Source: Takakia lepidozioides
Lineage: Eukaryota; Streptophyta; Takakiopsida; Takakiales; Takakiaceae
Assembly (NCBI GenBank): GCA_030704615.1
Contig: CM060732.1
Coordinates: 71,467,053 to 71,531,052 of the forward strand
Length of the DNA: 64,000 bases
Direction: 5' to 3'
Numbering within the stretch: the first letter of the stretch is position 1; every line of letters starts with the position of its first letter. Below are positions 49,084-58,654 of this stretch, piece by piece. The notes beneath the pieces were generated by a model. It did not search any database. It had not been told where the DNA came from and saw nothing but the letters and a program-made list of their open reading frames with translations. The translations under genes and the position numbers were made by a program.

Positions 49084-50455
49084 TTGTTTCCTGATGAGGC
49101 CCCCATAGCGACCCCTTCCACCGCAGCAAAGGTTGCACTTGCCAAGGCCCAACGTCAAGTTCAAGGGCCTTTGAAAGCCTCCATTGCTAGCCCATTGTTG
49201 TCGATGAGGGAGGAGGAGACAAGGAGGGCCAATGAAGTGGCCGAGATAGCGAAGCGCCTCGAAGAAGTCAAGCCGGGTGAGGGCTTCTACCCTAATACGC
49301 ATTTTTTTTGGGAGGGGAGGAGGAGGTATGGGCCGGTGGCCTAGTCGATCAGCGACGCCGCCCCCTGAGCCTGAGCGGTCAGCAAAGAAGGGCCTAGACT
49401 ACGGGGCGCCGCCGCCGGCTATGCTCCACATTTGGAATCTACTTCCAGTGGCGCTCCGAGAGGGGATAGCGCGGGCACATCCGGCAACGGGGACTCCTAC
49501 CACATTGGGTGACACCGGGGGCAAGTCAGACAAGCTTGCAAAGGTACAACTGTCGCACCTTGTTCCATGTTTTATCCTTTCCTTTGCATGCATGATTTTC
49601 TTTGTTGTTTGTTTCTTTTTTTGAATTTGGAGGGGTTATTTGTCTTCAGCAACATGGTTGGCCTCATTGGTGCAGTCCAGTGGGGTTGCCAATGAGGGAG
49701 AGCACGTGGTGTTCATGAAGGACCCGAACACCAAAGGTAAGAAGAAGAGGCCTCGACCTCCCGAGATCCCTTTTACCATCAATGAAGGGACTGCCGAGGA
49801 GAGAGAGAGAAAGGAGAGGGAGAAGGAGAGAGAGGAAGTAGCGGGGAAGGGGAAGGAGATGGTCGTGGAGAAGGGGAAGGAAACGAAGAAGAAGAAGAAG
49901 AAGAAGTCCCATGGAGAGGAAGGGATGAGTGTGCATGCGGGGGAGGGCAGTGGAGTAACAAAGGAGCAGGGGAAGGAGGCTATAAAGAAGGGAGAGGGTG
50001 GGATGAAGAACATGCCCTTGGCGATACAAGACGTGGAGTTGGCACAGATCGTGGTGCCACCGGTGGAGGTGAATTGCCATGGTGACCCCTGCGGTACGTT
50101 CTGGGAGGCTATGAAGAAGCCAGCCTTCGTACTCGCAATGAGGTGGTTCCCTTTGCACATCGAGTGGGCTGATCAGCACTTTGGCGTGAAGCGGGCGTAT
50201 GTCCGTGAGTTAGACCACCGGTTTGCGGGCAATTGGAGTGACACAAGGGTGATGGAGATGGTGGGGCAAAACTTGAAGGACAGGAGGTACCGTGCCAGAC
50301 AGATCATTCGGAGGGCAATAGAAAAGGGGGCCATACCCAAACCACCTTATGGAATTACACAGGTTGGCAAATCCTGAATTACGTCACCTTCCATTTGTCG
50401 CATGTGCATTAATGAGGTGGATTCGATGCAACGTATGTGTGTAATTCACTAATTG

Positions 50456-50486
<31 letters not shown>

Positions 50487-50983
50487 TATTGTGGGATGCA
50501 CTCATTGCGGGAGAGAATGATGTTGCAAACAAGGCCAAATTTGACCAGGCACGCAAAGCAACAACAATCCACCTTGACAAGCACAAATCCACACACAAGT
50601 GGGGCGCCGGCGGATCCAAGGGTTTTATCTTGCGATTTGTAAGTCATACTTCCCTATGGATTTCGTTATGTTTTCTTTCTGGCTCCATCATCGCGAAGAA
50701 CTGACTTTAATTTGTGGCATGTGTAGCAACGCGCGTTTGAGAGGAAGCCATCTCCGGTAGAGTACAACTACGCCAAGGAGCATGGTTGGCAATCCCTCAT
50801 GAAGAATATGGCCAACACAGAGGGGATGAGTGCACTACAGGGCACTAGTATGGATGAGGTCAGGGGTCATGGCCAGGGATTGGATGAGAGCTCTGTAGGA
50901 CTTAGGGGAATGCCGCCTCATTTAGGTGCTCTGGCAAAGGGCGTGGAGTCATCAGGCTCATCGGATAGCTCTGAGTTCCACTG
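49084..50983 (+). CDS. CACTA-encoded protein with Transposase_24-like C-terminus
   Basis: Coding blocks on the plus strand: 49084-49340 (helical, SMREEETRRANEVAEIAKRL), about 49330-49545, 49640-50370, about 50490-50637 and about 50727-50983. The third block carries a Lys/Glu-rich linker (KKKKKKKSHGEE) and then a folded-looking region (FWEAMKKPAFVLAMRWFPLH, VKRAYVRELDHRFAGNWSD). The fourth contains WDALIAGENDVANKAKFDQA and then KSTHKWGAGGSKGF. That arrangement (W, an AKF/Lys-rich helix, H-x-x-GSK) recalls the plant Transposase_24 family of En/Spm elements. A plausible intron runs from gt at 50638 to ag at 50726. Exact exon joins are unsure, especially across the 29-base G-run at 50458-50486. 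The product would bind DNA or assist transposition; it is not the catalytic TNP2 protein. Confidence 0.5.
50458..50486 (+). repeat. 29-base G homopolymer
   Basis: An uninterrupted run of G lies in an apparent intron of the CACTA gene. It may form a quadruplex, and its exact length is likely unstable or poorly sequenced. A 16-base C-run lies at 51262-51277. Confidence 0.9.
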
Positions 50984-51289
50984 AGGATAAGGATGAGGAT
51001 AACTAGTCATAGTCCATGTAGGTCCCAGGGTCAGCCTACTGAACCCTTGTGAGCTTTTCAGCTCATTTCCTGTAAATATATTTCCATCTTTCCATCTTCC
51101 ATCTTATTCATGTGTTGCACCATCCTCACCCTCAATTCATGCTTGCTCAATTGTGTACTTGCTAAATCAGAGAAATGGAACTGTAAGGTCTCCCATCCTC
51201 AAAAACAAAACCAGGCAAAAAACAAAAACCACCCCCAATTCACCCCAAAATCAACCCCAAACCCCCCCCCCCCCCCCACCAGGCTGCCC

Positions 51290-51999
51290 TCGCGACTGCA
51301 GGACGTCGTCGTTGGCGACGTGCTTTTTGGGCGGGGGTTGCAAATCCCATTTGCGGGCGGCAACACCCGACACCCCCTGCGACGTGTTTTTTTGGTCTGG
51401 GGGTCGCAAGCCGCGACGCCCTGGCGTCGCGGAGCCCGCCACCCTGCCTGTGCCACGTTTTTTTTTATATGTTAAATATATATAAAAAACGACGCCAGAG
51501 CGTCACGAAAACCACGCCCGGGCGTGGCGGAGCCCGACTCCTGCTCCTACTGTTTTTTTTTTTTTTGCCACGCCCAATAGTCGCTTGCAGTGATGCACTG
51601 GCATCGCTTGGCGTACCACCCGACTTACGCCACGTGTTTTTGGGTTTTAGGATGGGACTCCCGGGCAGGTTAGAAGAAAAAGGGGATGCGACGCCGCGCC
51701 GTCGCCCCTACCAACGTTGTTGGCTAGAGGGACGCGACGGCGAGACGTCGCTCGAAGGAGGCCCCTGCCATCGGCGCGGACGGCCTGAAAAGCGACGTCC
51801 GGCACTCGCGGGAGTTGGGGCGGGGGCTCGCGACCCCCATACGTCGCATTTTTGCGACGTCATTTTGGCAACGCCCATGCGACTGCCGAGCGACGGCCGG
51901 GCATCGCAAATTCTGCGCTTGCCCCCTGCCCGAAATGGGCATTTTCCCGACGCTACGGCGTGGCTCGGGCGTCGCAAAGGCCCCCCTTTTCCTGTAGTG
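51290..51999. repeat. Right CACTA subterminal array and terminus
   Basis: The stretch carries many gtcgc/gcgac and gacgcc/ggcgtc motifs in both orientations separated by T-rich or G-rich spacers. It ends in cccttttcctgtagtg at 51999, that is CACTACAGGAAAAGGG on the minus strand. Beyond 51999 the sequence changes abruptly to the methyltransferase frame. Confidence 0.7.
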
Positions 52000-52745
52000 T
52001 TGTTGACCACTGCTAAAGGCAAACAGTCATCGTGTCTCACACGTTGAGACTGCCTCCCTGTGTCCAAAATGCTATCCACTGTGAGGTGTGCTGGCTGCTG
52101 CACCCCATCAAATGCATGCTTGAGGAGTGCGGGTGGCATCAACTTAGTCCACCATAGCCGTGGACGATGAGCCCGTGACCCCACTGTAGCTGCATCCAGC
52201 AATACTGCTGACCCAAGCCACGACCGGACTAGATGCACACTGGCCATCACCCTGGCCCGAGAATCGCCCATCAGTGACACATTCTCCAAGATGTATGTTG
52301 GAGATATAGCTTGATGAAGCTGTAAGTGACGCAAAACCCGCACCATTTTCCAAAACAGACCCGACCTCGAGTCTTACAATCCATTGCCATGCCCGGCTGA
52401 TGAATGCCCTTGGCAGGGCCAACCTGCCACTACCAGATCAATGGAGCCATCCCGCTCCAAATCGTGCGCCCCCAGCAAAGAGATGTCTGCTGGCAAGGCA
52501 TGCTGATATCCACGAACCACAGACACCGGCAACAACTCAAGGTACTACTGCACCAACTGAGCAACATGACAGAGTGAGACGCGTCGTGCAATCTCATCCT
52601 TCTCCACATACAAATAACGTCGTACCCGTACACATGCATGTAGCACAACAGCCAATCCGGTGTTAATCCCGCCAAACAAGTCCAGAAGGAAAATGCCTTC
52701 ATCCGGACACTGCCACACGATCGGTGTGGTGTCCAATGGTGACAA
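52000..52745 (-). pseudogene. Retroelement-encoded C5-cytosine DNA methyltransferase
   Basis: The minus-strand frame shows the ordered motifs of C5 DNA methyltransferases. Motif I, the AdoMet-binding site, is FLLDLFGGINTGLA at 52691-52650. The catalytic Pro-Cys of motif IV is in VVAGWPCQGHSSAG, with the cysteine codon at 52415-52413. It is followed by RSGLFWKMVRVLRHL. Motif VI, ILENV, is at about 52292-52278. Motif VIII is seen as SRAHRPRLWW at 52175-52149. Such enzymes transfer a methyl group from AdoMet to carbon 5 of cytosine. Two stops interrupt this part (TAG at 52547-52545, TAA at 52376-52374) but the frame never shifts. After VRHDDCLPLAVVNN the frame is cut at 51999 by the CACTA terminus, so the target-recognition region and motifs IX-X are missing. 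The frame is continuous with the protease-like segment upstream, which is why I assign it to a retroelement rather than to a host gene. Subfamily (DNMT3/DRM-like or other) cannot be set from here. Confidence 0.82.
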
Positions 52746-53435
52746 CTAAGGTGGTCCTGGTGCAATCCCCGCACTGTCCTCCTCTCCTGACGGTACAAAA
52801 GCCTCTACCCAGGCTTGTTGCACACGACAATCAGCAACCCGCTGCAAATCCTTGCTCGAGCCCCACAATGGAGTGTGAGCAACCATGGTAGGCAACTCCG
52901 CCATACCATACATGTCATCCTGCTCTTCCGGAGGTGACACATCCTCTGAATGAGCGTTGCCCTCAAGCAACTCTCCAGGCCAACTCACTGCAGCTGTGAA
53001 TGCTGCCAGTGTCGGCATCTTGCCTCGCTAGGCAACCGCAACTCCTCCTATGAACGTCACAGGGAGCTGCACACGCCAGCCCTTCCCTGACTGCCATCCA
53101 GGCCTATAGGAAGCTGACTCCTCCCAAAAATCCAGGGTGAAGCCCATGGGGTACAACACTGCCCCACCAACAAAGACATCGTACGAGACCGCGTCTGTCA
53201 CAATGGCCTTGGCTCTCATCACTGAGCCATCTGTAGGATGATCCGGATGTAGTCGGGTAGCCAACTCACGCCGTGTCATGCCCCGAGCCTGCTCTGATCC
53301 TCCCGGAGATGTCTGTATCCGGAAAGGGCACGGCTCCATATCCGCCTCCGTGAGGCCCAAGTCTGCAATAGCAGCTCTGCCCAACATCAATGGCTGAGCT
53401 CCCGAGTCCCAGAAGATGACATTCTGGGGGATCAA
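52746..53435 (-). pseudogene. Retropepsin-like domain and linker of the same element
   Basis: At the 5' end of the minus-strand frame is NVIFWDSGAQPLMLGRAAIA: the D-S-G-A signature of a retroviral-type aspartic protease. It continues through AKAIVTDAVSYDVFVGGAVL and TLDFWEESASYRPGWQ, the strand/loop end of retrotransposon proteases. Then comes an acidic linker (52.75-53.0 kb) leading to the methyltransferase. One TAG stop (53030-53028) lies after the protease and another (52748-52746) lies at the end of the linker, both in the same frame. The Gag part expected further upstream is absent, because at 53416-53435 the sequence turns into a plus-strand reverse transcriptase. Confidence 0.72.
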
Positions 53436-53744
53436 TGAGCACGGGAAGGATTGCCTATATCAGTGGCGGTTCTTACCATTCGGGCTTAAGAACGCTCTTG
53501 CAGAGTTCCAGAGAGTCATTGACAGGATTCTAGCACGGGTGGACTTTGTCGGTGCTATATAGATGATATCATCATCTTTAGTGCTACGGTGGAGGAGCAC
53601 GAGAGACACCTTCAGGTGGTGTTTGAGCGCTTGAGAGCGCACGGATTGAAATTACATCCGGGGAAGTGCAAGTTCTTCCACAACCAGATTGCGTATCTGG
53701 GCCACATGATATATCCTGGAGGATTGGGGGTGCAAATAAAAGAT
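53416..53744 (+). pseudogene. Ty3/gypsy reverse-transcriptase fragment
   Basis: The plus-strand frame starts TFWGINEHGKDCLYQWRFLP and continues FGLKNALAEFQRVIDRIL, which is core Ty3/gypsy reverse transcriptase. A one-base loss near 53552 shifts the frame. The catalytic box YIDDIIIFS follows at 53556-53582, then EEHERHLQVVFERLRAHGLK and CKFFHNQIAYLGHMI. Similarity ends at about 53740, before the thumb/connection region. It is only 330 bases and cannot be functional. Confidence 0.85.
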
Positions 53745-55005
53745 AAATTATGGATGAATTCACAAAATATGGTGATATAAATGGATTACAGTACGGATGT
53801 GGATGATTCTATTCTATGTTGAATGGATGAACAGAATGTATGTTTATTTTTTGCAAAACTCTGTAGCCTCTCGTGTTGTTTTTCAAATTTCAAATAAAAA
53901 TAAAAATTGGGTGAATGATTCAAGATGTTTAATACATACTCTTGCTGAACCCCCCTTCCATTTATTACTGACATTAACCACCAATACTGTAGATTAATGT
54001 CTTATTAAGAAGAACATACCCTTCTCCACTGGCAAAACTTCCACACAATGCACTTGGAGGCTTCTTTGTCCAACTGTAAGAACACATTCTTTTCCTTTAC
54101 ATTTCGCTCCCAGTAACACAGTTTAACGTTGAAGTGAGGATGTATGTCATTGTCATGAAACTCGTACAAAAATCAAACGAAAACATACATGCAAACAGTC
54201 CACAACCCCAAGCACCATGGAGAAAACGTAACCACAGCAAACAATCACCCACCAAAAGCAAGAAAACACATGACAAACAATCATCCACAAAATGCAACAA
54301 AACACACATAAAAATGGGCAAGTCATACATGAGGCCCGGAAAATCAAGGACTGCAAGAATGACAAGCATGCAAGGATGACAGGCAGTAAAGCAACACATC
54401 AAACCCAATAGAAACAGGAGGCAAACAAAAAGATCATGTCTCTGTGACACATGGAAAGTCACCTAGAAACCATCCGGGTAAGGGACTATCTTATAAAACA
54501 AAGAAGTCCATTACAAACAAGCGTGCATAAGGCACATGCCATGACGTCATGTATCGAAGCAAATCCATAATGTGCTTCAGCAAAATGGTCATGTTAACCT
54601 GCCCAAATAAAAGCATGGGGGGTTTAGGGTTCTGCTGATGCATCTACTACTATTTTGCCCTACATGGCCAACGGGAGGAGCGCAACAAATTCCTTCACCC
54701 ACGTCTCCCCCATGGAGATGTGGTATCCCCAATCCACTGAGCATTCGCCGTGGAACCTCGACGAATGACCAGATAGGGGAAGATGGTAGATACGACTAGG
54801 AGTCATGGCCAAAACTGCAACAGGATGGCGTGGGCATGGGAATGTATGACTGCCAGTATTCACGACTGCACGTGGCGATTGTCGGTTGCCCAAGGAGTGT
54901 CTACGTGGACGATGCAAACATAAATGGATGAAACAGATGCAGGATGTGATTGCAAATGACAATGTGTCAACATATCATTGCTCACAGGCACTAAGCCACA
55001 CCTTG
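53745..55005. other. Stretch without recognisable gene
   Basis: AT-rich sequence with many short frames on both strands and no motif, repeat or RNA gene that I can support. Confidence 0.4.
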
Positions 55006-55007
55006 TG

Positions 55008-55540
55008 AATGAAGGAATGAATGGATGAATTAGGATAAGTGAACTAGGATGAATTAGGATGAATGTGCTCGAATTTAGGGTTGCTAGGTCGTAGTGTTAA
55101 GTATGAGGATAATAAGTAGTAAAAACATTTAATTATTGTTTCACTAACCCAGCAGATTAACAGTAAACTAATCGACTACTGGTTAAGGTTAGTGAAACAA
55201 AACGACTGTATTATCTCACCGAATGACACACAAACGCCTTGCTGGCAACTATTGGATGAACGTATCAAACATAACTTTCGTGCATTGGATGAACATATGA
55301 ATGAATGATACAACAAACGCCTTGTTGACAACTATTGGATGAACATAGGAACAAATAATAATGCAAAGGCTGAGCTGGCAGTATTGGATGAACTGACAGT
55401 GAAACTCATTTAAAGATTCATTTTGGATGAATGGATGAAATTAAAATGGCCAAAAAATGGAAAAACAAATGAATGGATGGATGTATTGATGGAAAACCCA
55501 AAATCCATCCATCTATCGCTACATTCATCCATCCAGTCGT
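55008..55540. repeat. GGATGAA-based minisatellite
   Basis: Built of ggatgaa/ggatgaat words. A larger unit containing aacgccttg, acaactattggatgaac and related variants recurs around 55228, 55315 and 55365. The right part becomes (atgg/catcc)n near 55470-55530. Confidence 0.65.
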
Positions 55541-55561
55541 GAGTAGAGGGGACTTAGCGTT

Positions 55562-55625
55562 AGTATCCAAAAACAAGTAACGGAGATGAGGAGAAGCTGT
55601 GGAATGAATATTTTTCTGACCCTCC
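55562..55625 (+). repeat. Dispersed repeat copy, distant from the 3.6-8.2 kb cluster
   Basis: Matches 4457-4512 and 8147-8190 through atccaaaaacaagtaac, agatgaggagaagctgtgg and aatgaatatttttctgacc. It lies directly before the captured exons at 55.6-56.5 kb. Confidence 0.7.
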
Positions 55626-55631
55626 AGACCC

Positions 55632-56492
55632 ATGAAACCGGAAATGTCCATGGAGAAACTTCATCACATCGCAGTGTCCTGTGTTGAGCCGACGGAGAAG
55701 GTAAGCATGTGTTTATTCTTGTTTTGTGACTTCTCGCGATTCTTATGTTGGAGTTCTTGTCTGACCGATGTGAGGTGGCTGCAGACGAGGTGGCTGCGAA
55801 TCTGGAACGGCCATACAAACACGAAGCTGCTGTACCACTTTCCCATCGAGCCAACAAACGACAAAATGAACGACTGGCTCAATGTCATGACTTGGTGGCA
55901 TCAGGTATAATTTTCTCATATTCTGTGTTGGACATCGTTGCAATTTCAAAATCATGAATGTTTTGGAAACTTGCCATGATGCAGGTACTGACCCACGCCC
56001 AGGAGCAATTGGACTGCAACACCACCACTTTCAAGTTACAGATCGACTGGACGAAGCCTGAGACAATGGAGAACTACGTGCAGTCGTGGCGAGGGCGCTT
56101 CGCAAACCTCTTTTTCAGAGAAATTGCAAAGGCAAGACGCAGCGTATACATCGAAGAGCAGGAGGGTGCCGACAAAGCGGCAATGCGTGTCCTGTTCAGG
56201 TAATCTGCTGACAATGCATCCCCCTATTTGCAGTTTAGATGATTTGGTTAAGCAGCGATGGATATTGCAGCGCCGAAATATACCTCTACAAGATGTGAGT
56301 TCTGGGTAATTGGGGCACGGTCCACTCCGTATTTCGGTGCCGAAATACCTTGTGCATTGACAACTTCCACTTGCATGATGCATCGGTAGAATGATTTTTG
56401 TTGAACTGCCTCGTGATTGCAGGTACATAAACTTTGCACTCATTCCGTCCGGAGCCATTCAAAGGGTTCCACCATTCTTCCTGGCGTGGAGG
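55632..56492 (+). pseudogene. Captured multi-exon gene fragment, unidentified
   Basis: Coding-like blocks with splice signals on the plus strand: 55632-55700 (MEKLHHIAVSCVEPTEK, then gtaagc), about 55782-55904 (RWLRIWNGHTNTKLLYHFPI, then NDKMNDWLNVMTWWHQ and gtataa), 55985-56200 (LTHAQEQLDCNTTTFKLQID, then FFREIAKARRSVYIEEQEGA and gtaatc) and 56422-56492 (YINFALIPSGAIQRVPPFFL). I do not recognise the protein. It is flanked by the dispersed repeat on the left and by a PPR fragment on the right, which suggests a mosaic carried by a mobile element. Confidence 0.4.
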
Positions 56493-56574
56493 ACACCTGG
56501 CGTCGAGGATGTAAAGGAGTGTTCAACACTATGGCTGAATGAGATGTGGTGTCGTGGAGTGCGATGCTTGCAGC
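56493..56574 (+). pseudogene. Isolated PPR motif fragment
   Basis: About 80 bases match the PPR module of 5.1-6.2 kb closely: gtcgaggatgtaaaggagtg, then ttcaacactatggctgaa, tgagatgtggtgtcgtggag and tgcgatgcttgcag. The copy carries a TGA where the modules have an arginine codon. It is joined in sequence to the preceding captured exon. Confidence 0.8.
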
Positions 56575-57119
56575 CACCGCGCTACTTGTCACAAGACAAC
56601 TCCTAAACCTCCAGTCCTTCACTGCCAGAATAGGGTAAGGGTTCCCTACCTGCAATTTTCCATTTTGCACACATCAAGTTTGTGTAATGGTGCTTAGACA
56701 TTCTTAGCGATGTTAGTTTGTTTCACATATGTCAATGTTGATGTTGCTATATTTCCTGAAAGCTTGCTCATGTATCTTCTGCCATTTTCGGGCTGGATGG
56801 CAGTTGAAGGTGGGTGACCAAGTCCGGCCAAGCCAGTGTATGCATCTTCTGCTCAGGCATTTGGAGTCTACTAAGACTTTGCAGCTTTGTGCATTTTTGT
56901 AGCAGAGGATTAGATTATGGAACGGATCTCTGAACATTAAGTCACGTTGTATTTGAATCGATGTTCCAATTTCAAATGTGCTTTCATGTTTCAATGGTAT
57001 TTTTGTATGCTTTCAATGGTGCTTTCGTGTTTCAATGCTATGGTCATGTACACGACTACTTCCCATCCACAGAGCCTCCGCCATGTGCCACTTTCACCCC
57101 TCGTGTTTGCCCATACTCG

Positions 57120-57470
57120 TGCCACGTGCAATATCCAGAGTGTCATAACGACCACCCCACCCCCATCCTGCATAATTTGACTCCACGTGTGGACCTGGGA
57201 TTAAACGTCCGAAGTCATATATGTCAGTCACGAAAGGCCCTCCCGCTCCATATTGTCATGCCACGTGTCATGTCCAGTCTAATCCACGTGTTGTCCTGGG
57301 GTTAATCTGCGGAAGTCACCCTGTCATGCCACATGTCATTCTTGGTATTCTCCATGTGCTGTCCTGGGGTTAACCCGCGGAAGTCGTATATGCCAGTCGT
57401 GAAGACCCTGTCGCCTTCCCTTTGACGTGACACGTGGCATATCCCTTCCGTTCCACGTGAAGCTGACATG
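57120..57470. repeat. Tandem repeat array carrying CACGTG elements
   Basis: Units at about 57121-57254, 57255-57322 and 57323-57410 share a ccacgtgt or ccacatgt head, a tgtcctggggttaa core and cggaagtc. CACGTG or ACGTG occurs at about 57123, 57184, 57262, 57286, 57431 and 57452. Such G-box clusters are bHLH/bZIP binding sites in plants. No clearly dependent gene was identified. Confidence 0.6.
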
Positions 57471-57620
57471 GATTCGCAGTCATTTACTATGGTCCTATCA
57501 ATGACTATGATTAGGCGTCCCCATTGCCACGTCAACAGTGAGCTCCACGACTGGCAGATACGACTCTATGGCGCTTACGACTCATTTGTCACAACTGAAT
57601 AGGTTTATCTGGCTGGGCAG

Positions 57621-58101
57621 TCATGCAGTCATAAAAGGCCCATACGACTGGAAAATAGCAGACGTAAAAGCCGGGATCTGTTGTAGTGGGAGAGCGTCAA
57701 TGAGCTTGATGGAGTCCCAACCTCCACCCATCCATTGGAATACAGTGAGAACATGAAAGCATTCATTCTCCTTGTCTGGGTCCAAACCTAGTTGATGTGG
57801 TCCCCATTCCTCATTTGGAGCACACAAGAACCTCAACCTCAATACCATGGTGTTTGGAAGCTTTGTAGATTTGGTGCTACTTTCGTCATAGAAACCACAC
57901 CAAGCCACTCTATCTGCAGATTCATGTGCCCTGAGAATGATGTCCCCAGCTGTTGGTTGTGACCAGTCCACCAATGCTTCCAGAAAGGAGAGACCCCACA
58001 ACGCCGCCAAGGTCACCCAATAAATCTTTCATTGTGTCCTCATCAACCTCGGGCTGCTCCTGCAGCCAGGGAATGGAGGAACAAGTACTAAGGTCGGACA
58101 T
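57621..58101 (-). CDS. Two overlapping unassigned minus-strand ORFs
   Basis: A 59-codon frame (58101-57922, MSDLSTCSSIPWLQEQPEVD, then GVVGSLLSGSIGGLVTTN) and a 131-codon frame (58016-57621, with VAWCGFYDESSTKSTK and VLTVFQWMGGGWDSIKLIDA) overlap in different frames. One could be a frameshifted continuation of the other. Neither resembles a family I know, and no promoter was identified. Confidence 0.25.
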
Positions 58102-58654
58102 TGTAAAAGAAGCAGAGTCTAAGTAGACCACTGCCCAGAAAAGTAGAATGTGAGCGGCAGCTAGAAGGACTGAGGACGGAGAGGGTGATGGGAAGACGAA
58201 GCTCGGAAATACAGTACACGCAGATCGGTGAGAACTGCGGAATGTTGACCCTGAGCTATGGACTATGCAGTGGAGCGAAGGAACACAGAACAGAGCGAGC
58301 AATGTAACATTACAAAACTGCGATGGAACACAAGAACACAATACAAGAGATTCTGAAAACACCACAACAAGAAGAACGCAATATGTATTACAGGCGCAGA
58401 GTGGTGGAGACGTGTGGAGTGATACATGGCACAGTTGGGGGGAAAGAGGAAGGGTTGTGGCGGGCAATTTTGAACCATGCACGGAACTAGGTAGGGTTTG
58501 AACCCCAGGCTGTGTCTTCTTTTGTTCTTGGGCTTGACCGCTTCAGTGCTTCGGCGTGTTCAGTGGCACATAGCGCTTCAGTGCTACAGTGTGGAGTTCT
58601 TAGTTCTTTCTAGTTCCACAGTACTTCAATGCTCTAGTGGTTTGACTGTTTTCA

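Larger units (their letters stand above)
41505..51999 (+). mobile_element. Probable CACTA (En/Spm) transposon, left end uncertain
   Basis: The right terminus is clear: on the minus strand it begins CACTACAGGAAAAGGG at 51999, the hallmark of CACTA termini. It is followed inward (51290-51990) by a GC-rich array of gtcgc/gcgac motifs typical of subterminal transposase-binding repeats. A similar gtcgc-rich array lies at 41510-41765. Between them is a plus-strand gene with Transposase_24-like features at 49.6-51.0 kb. The left terminus is only a candidate (a cagaaaggcaggtcgtcgcc sequence at about 41511); no intact CACTAC was found there. If both ends belong together, the element is about 10.5 kb and contains nested insertions. 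Confidence 0.5.

Noticed and set aside
50826-50842. CACTACAGGGCACTAG, a possible internal CACTA terminus
   Set aside because: It sits inside an open coding block (MSALQGTSMDE) and the gtcgc subterminal array does not start there.
51708-51999. C-terminal 115 codons of the methyltransferase frame beyond the CACTA end
   Set aside because: The frame stays open by chance through the subterminal array; it is transposon DNA, not methyltransferase.
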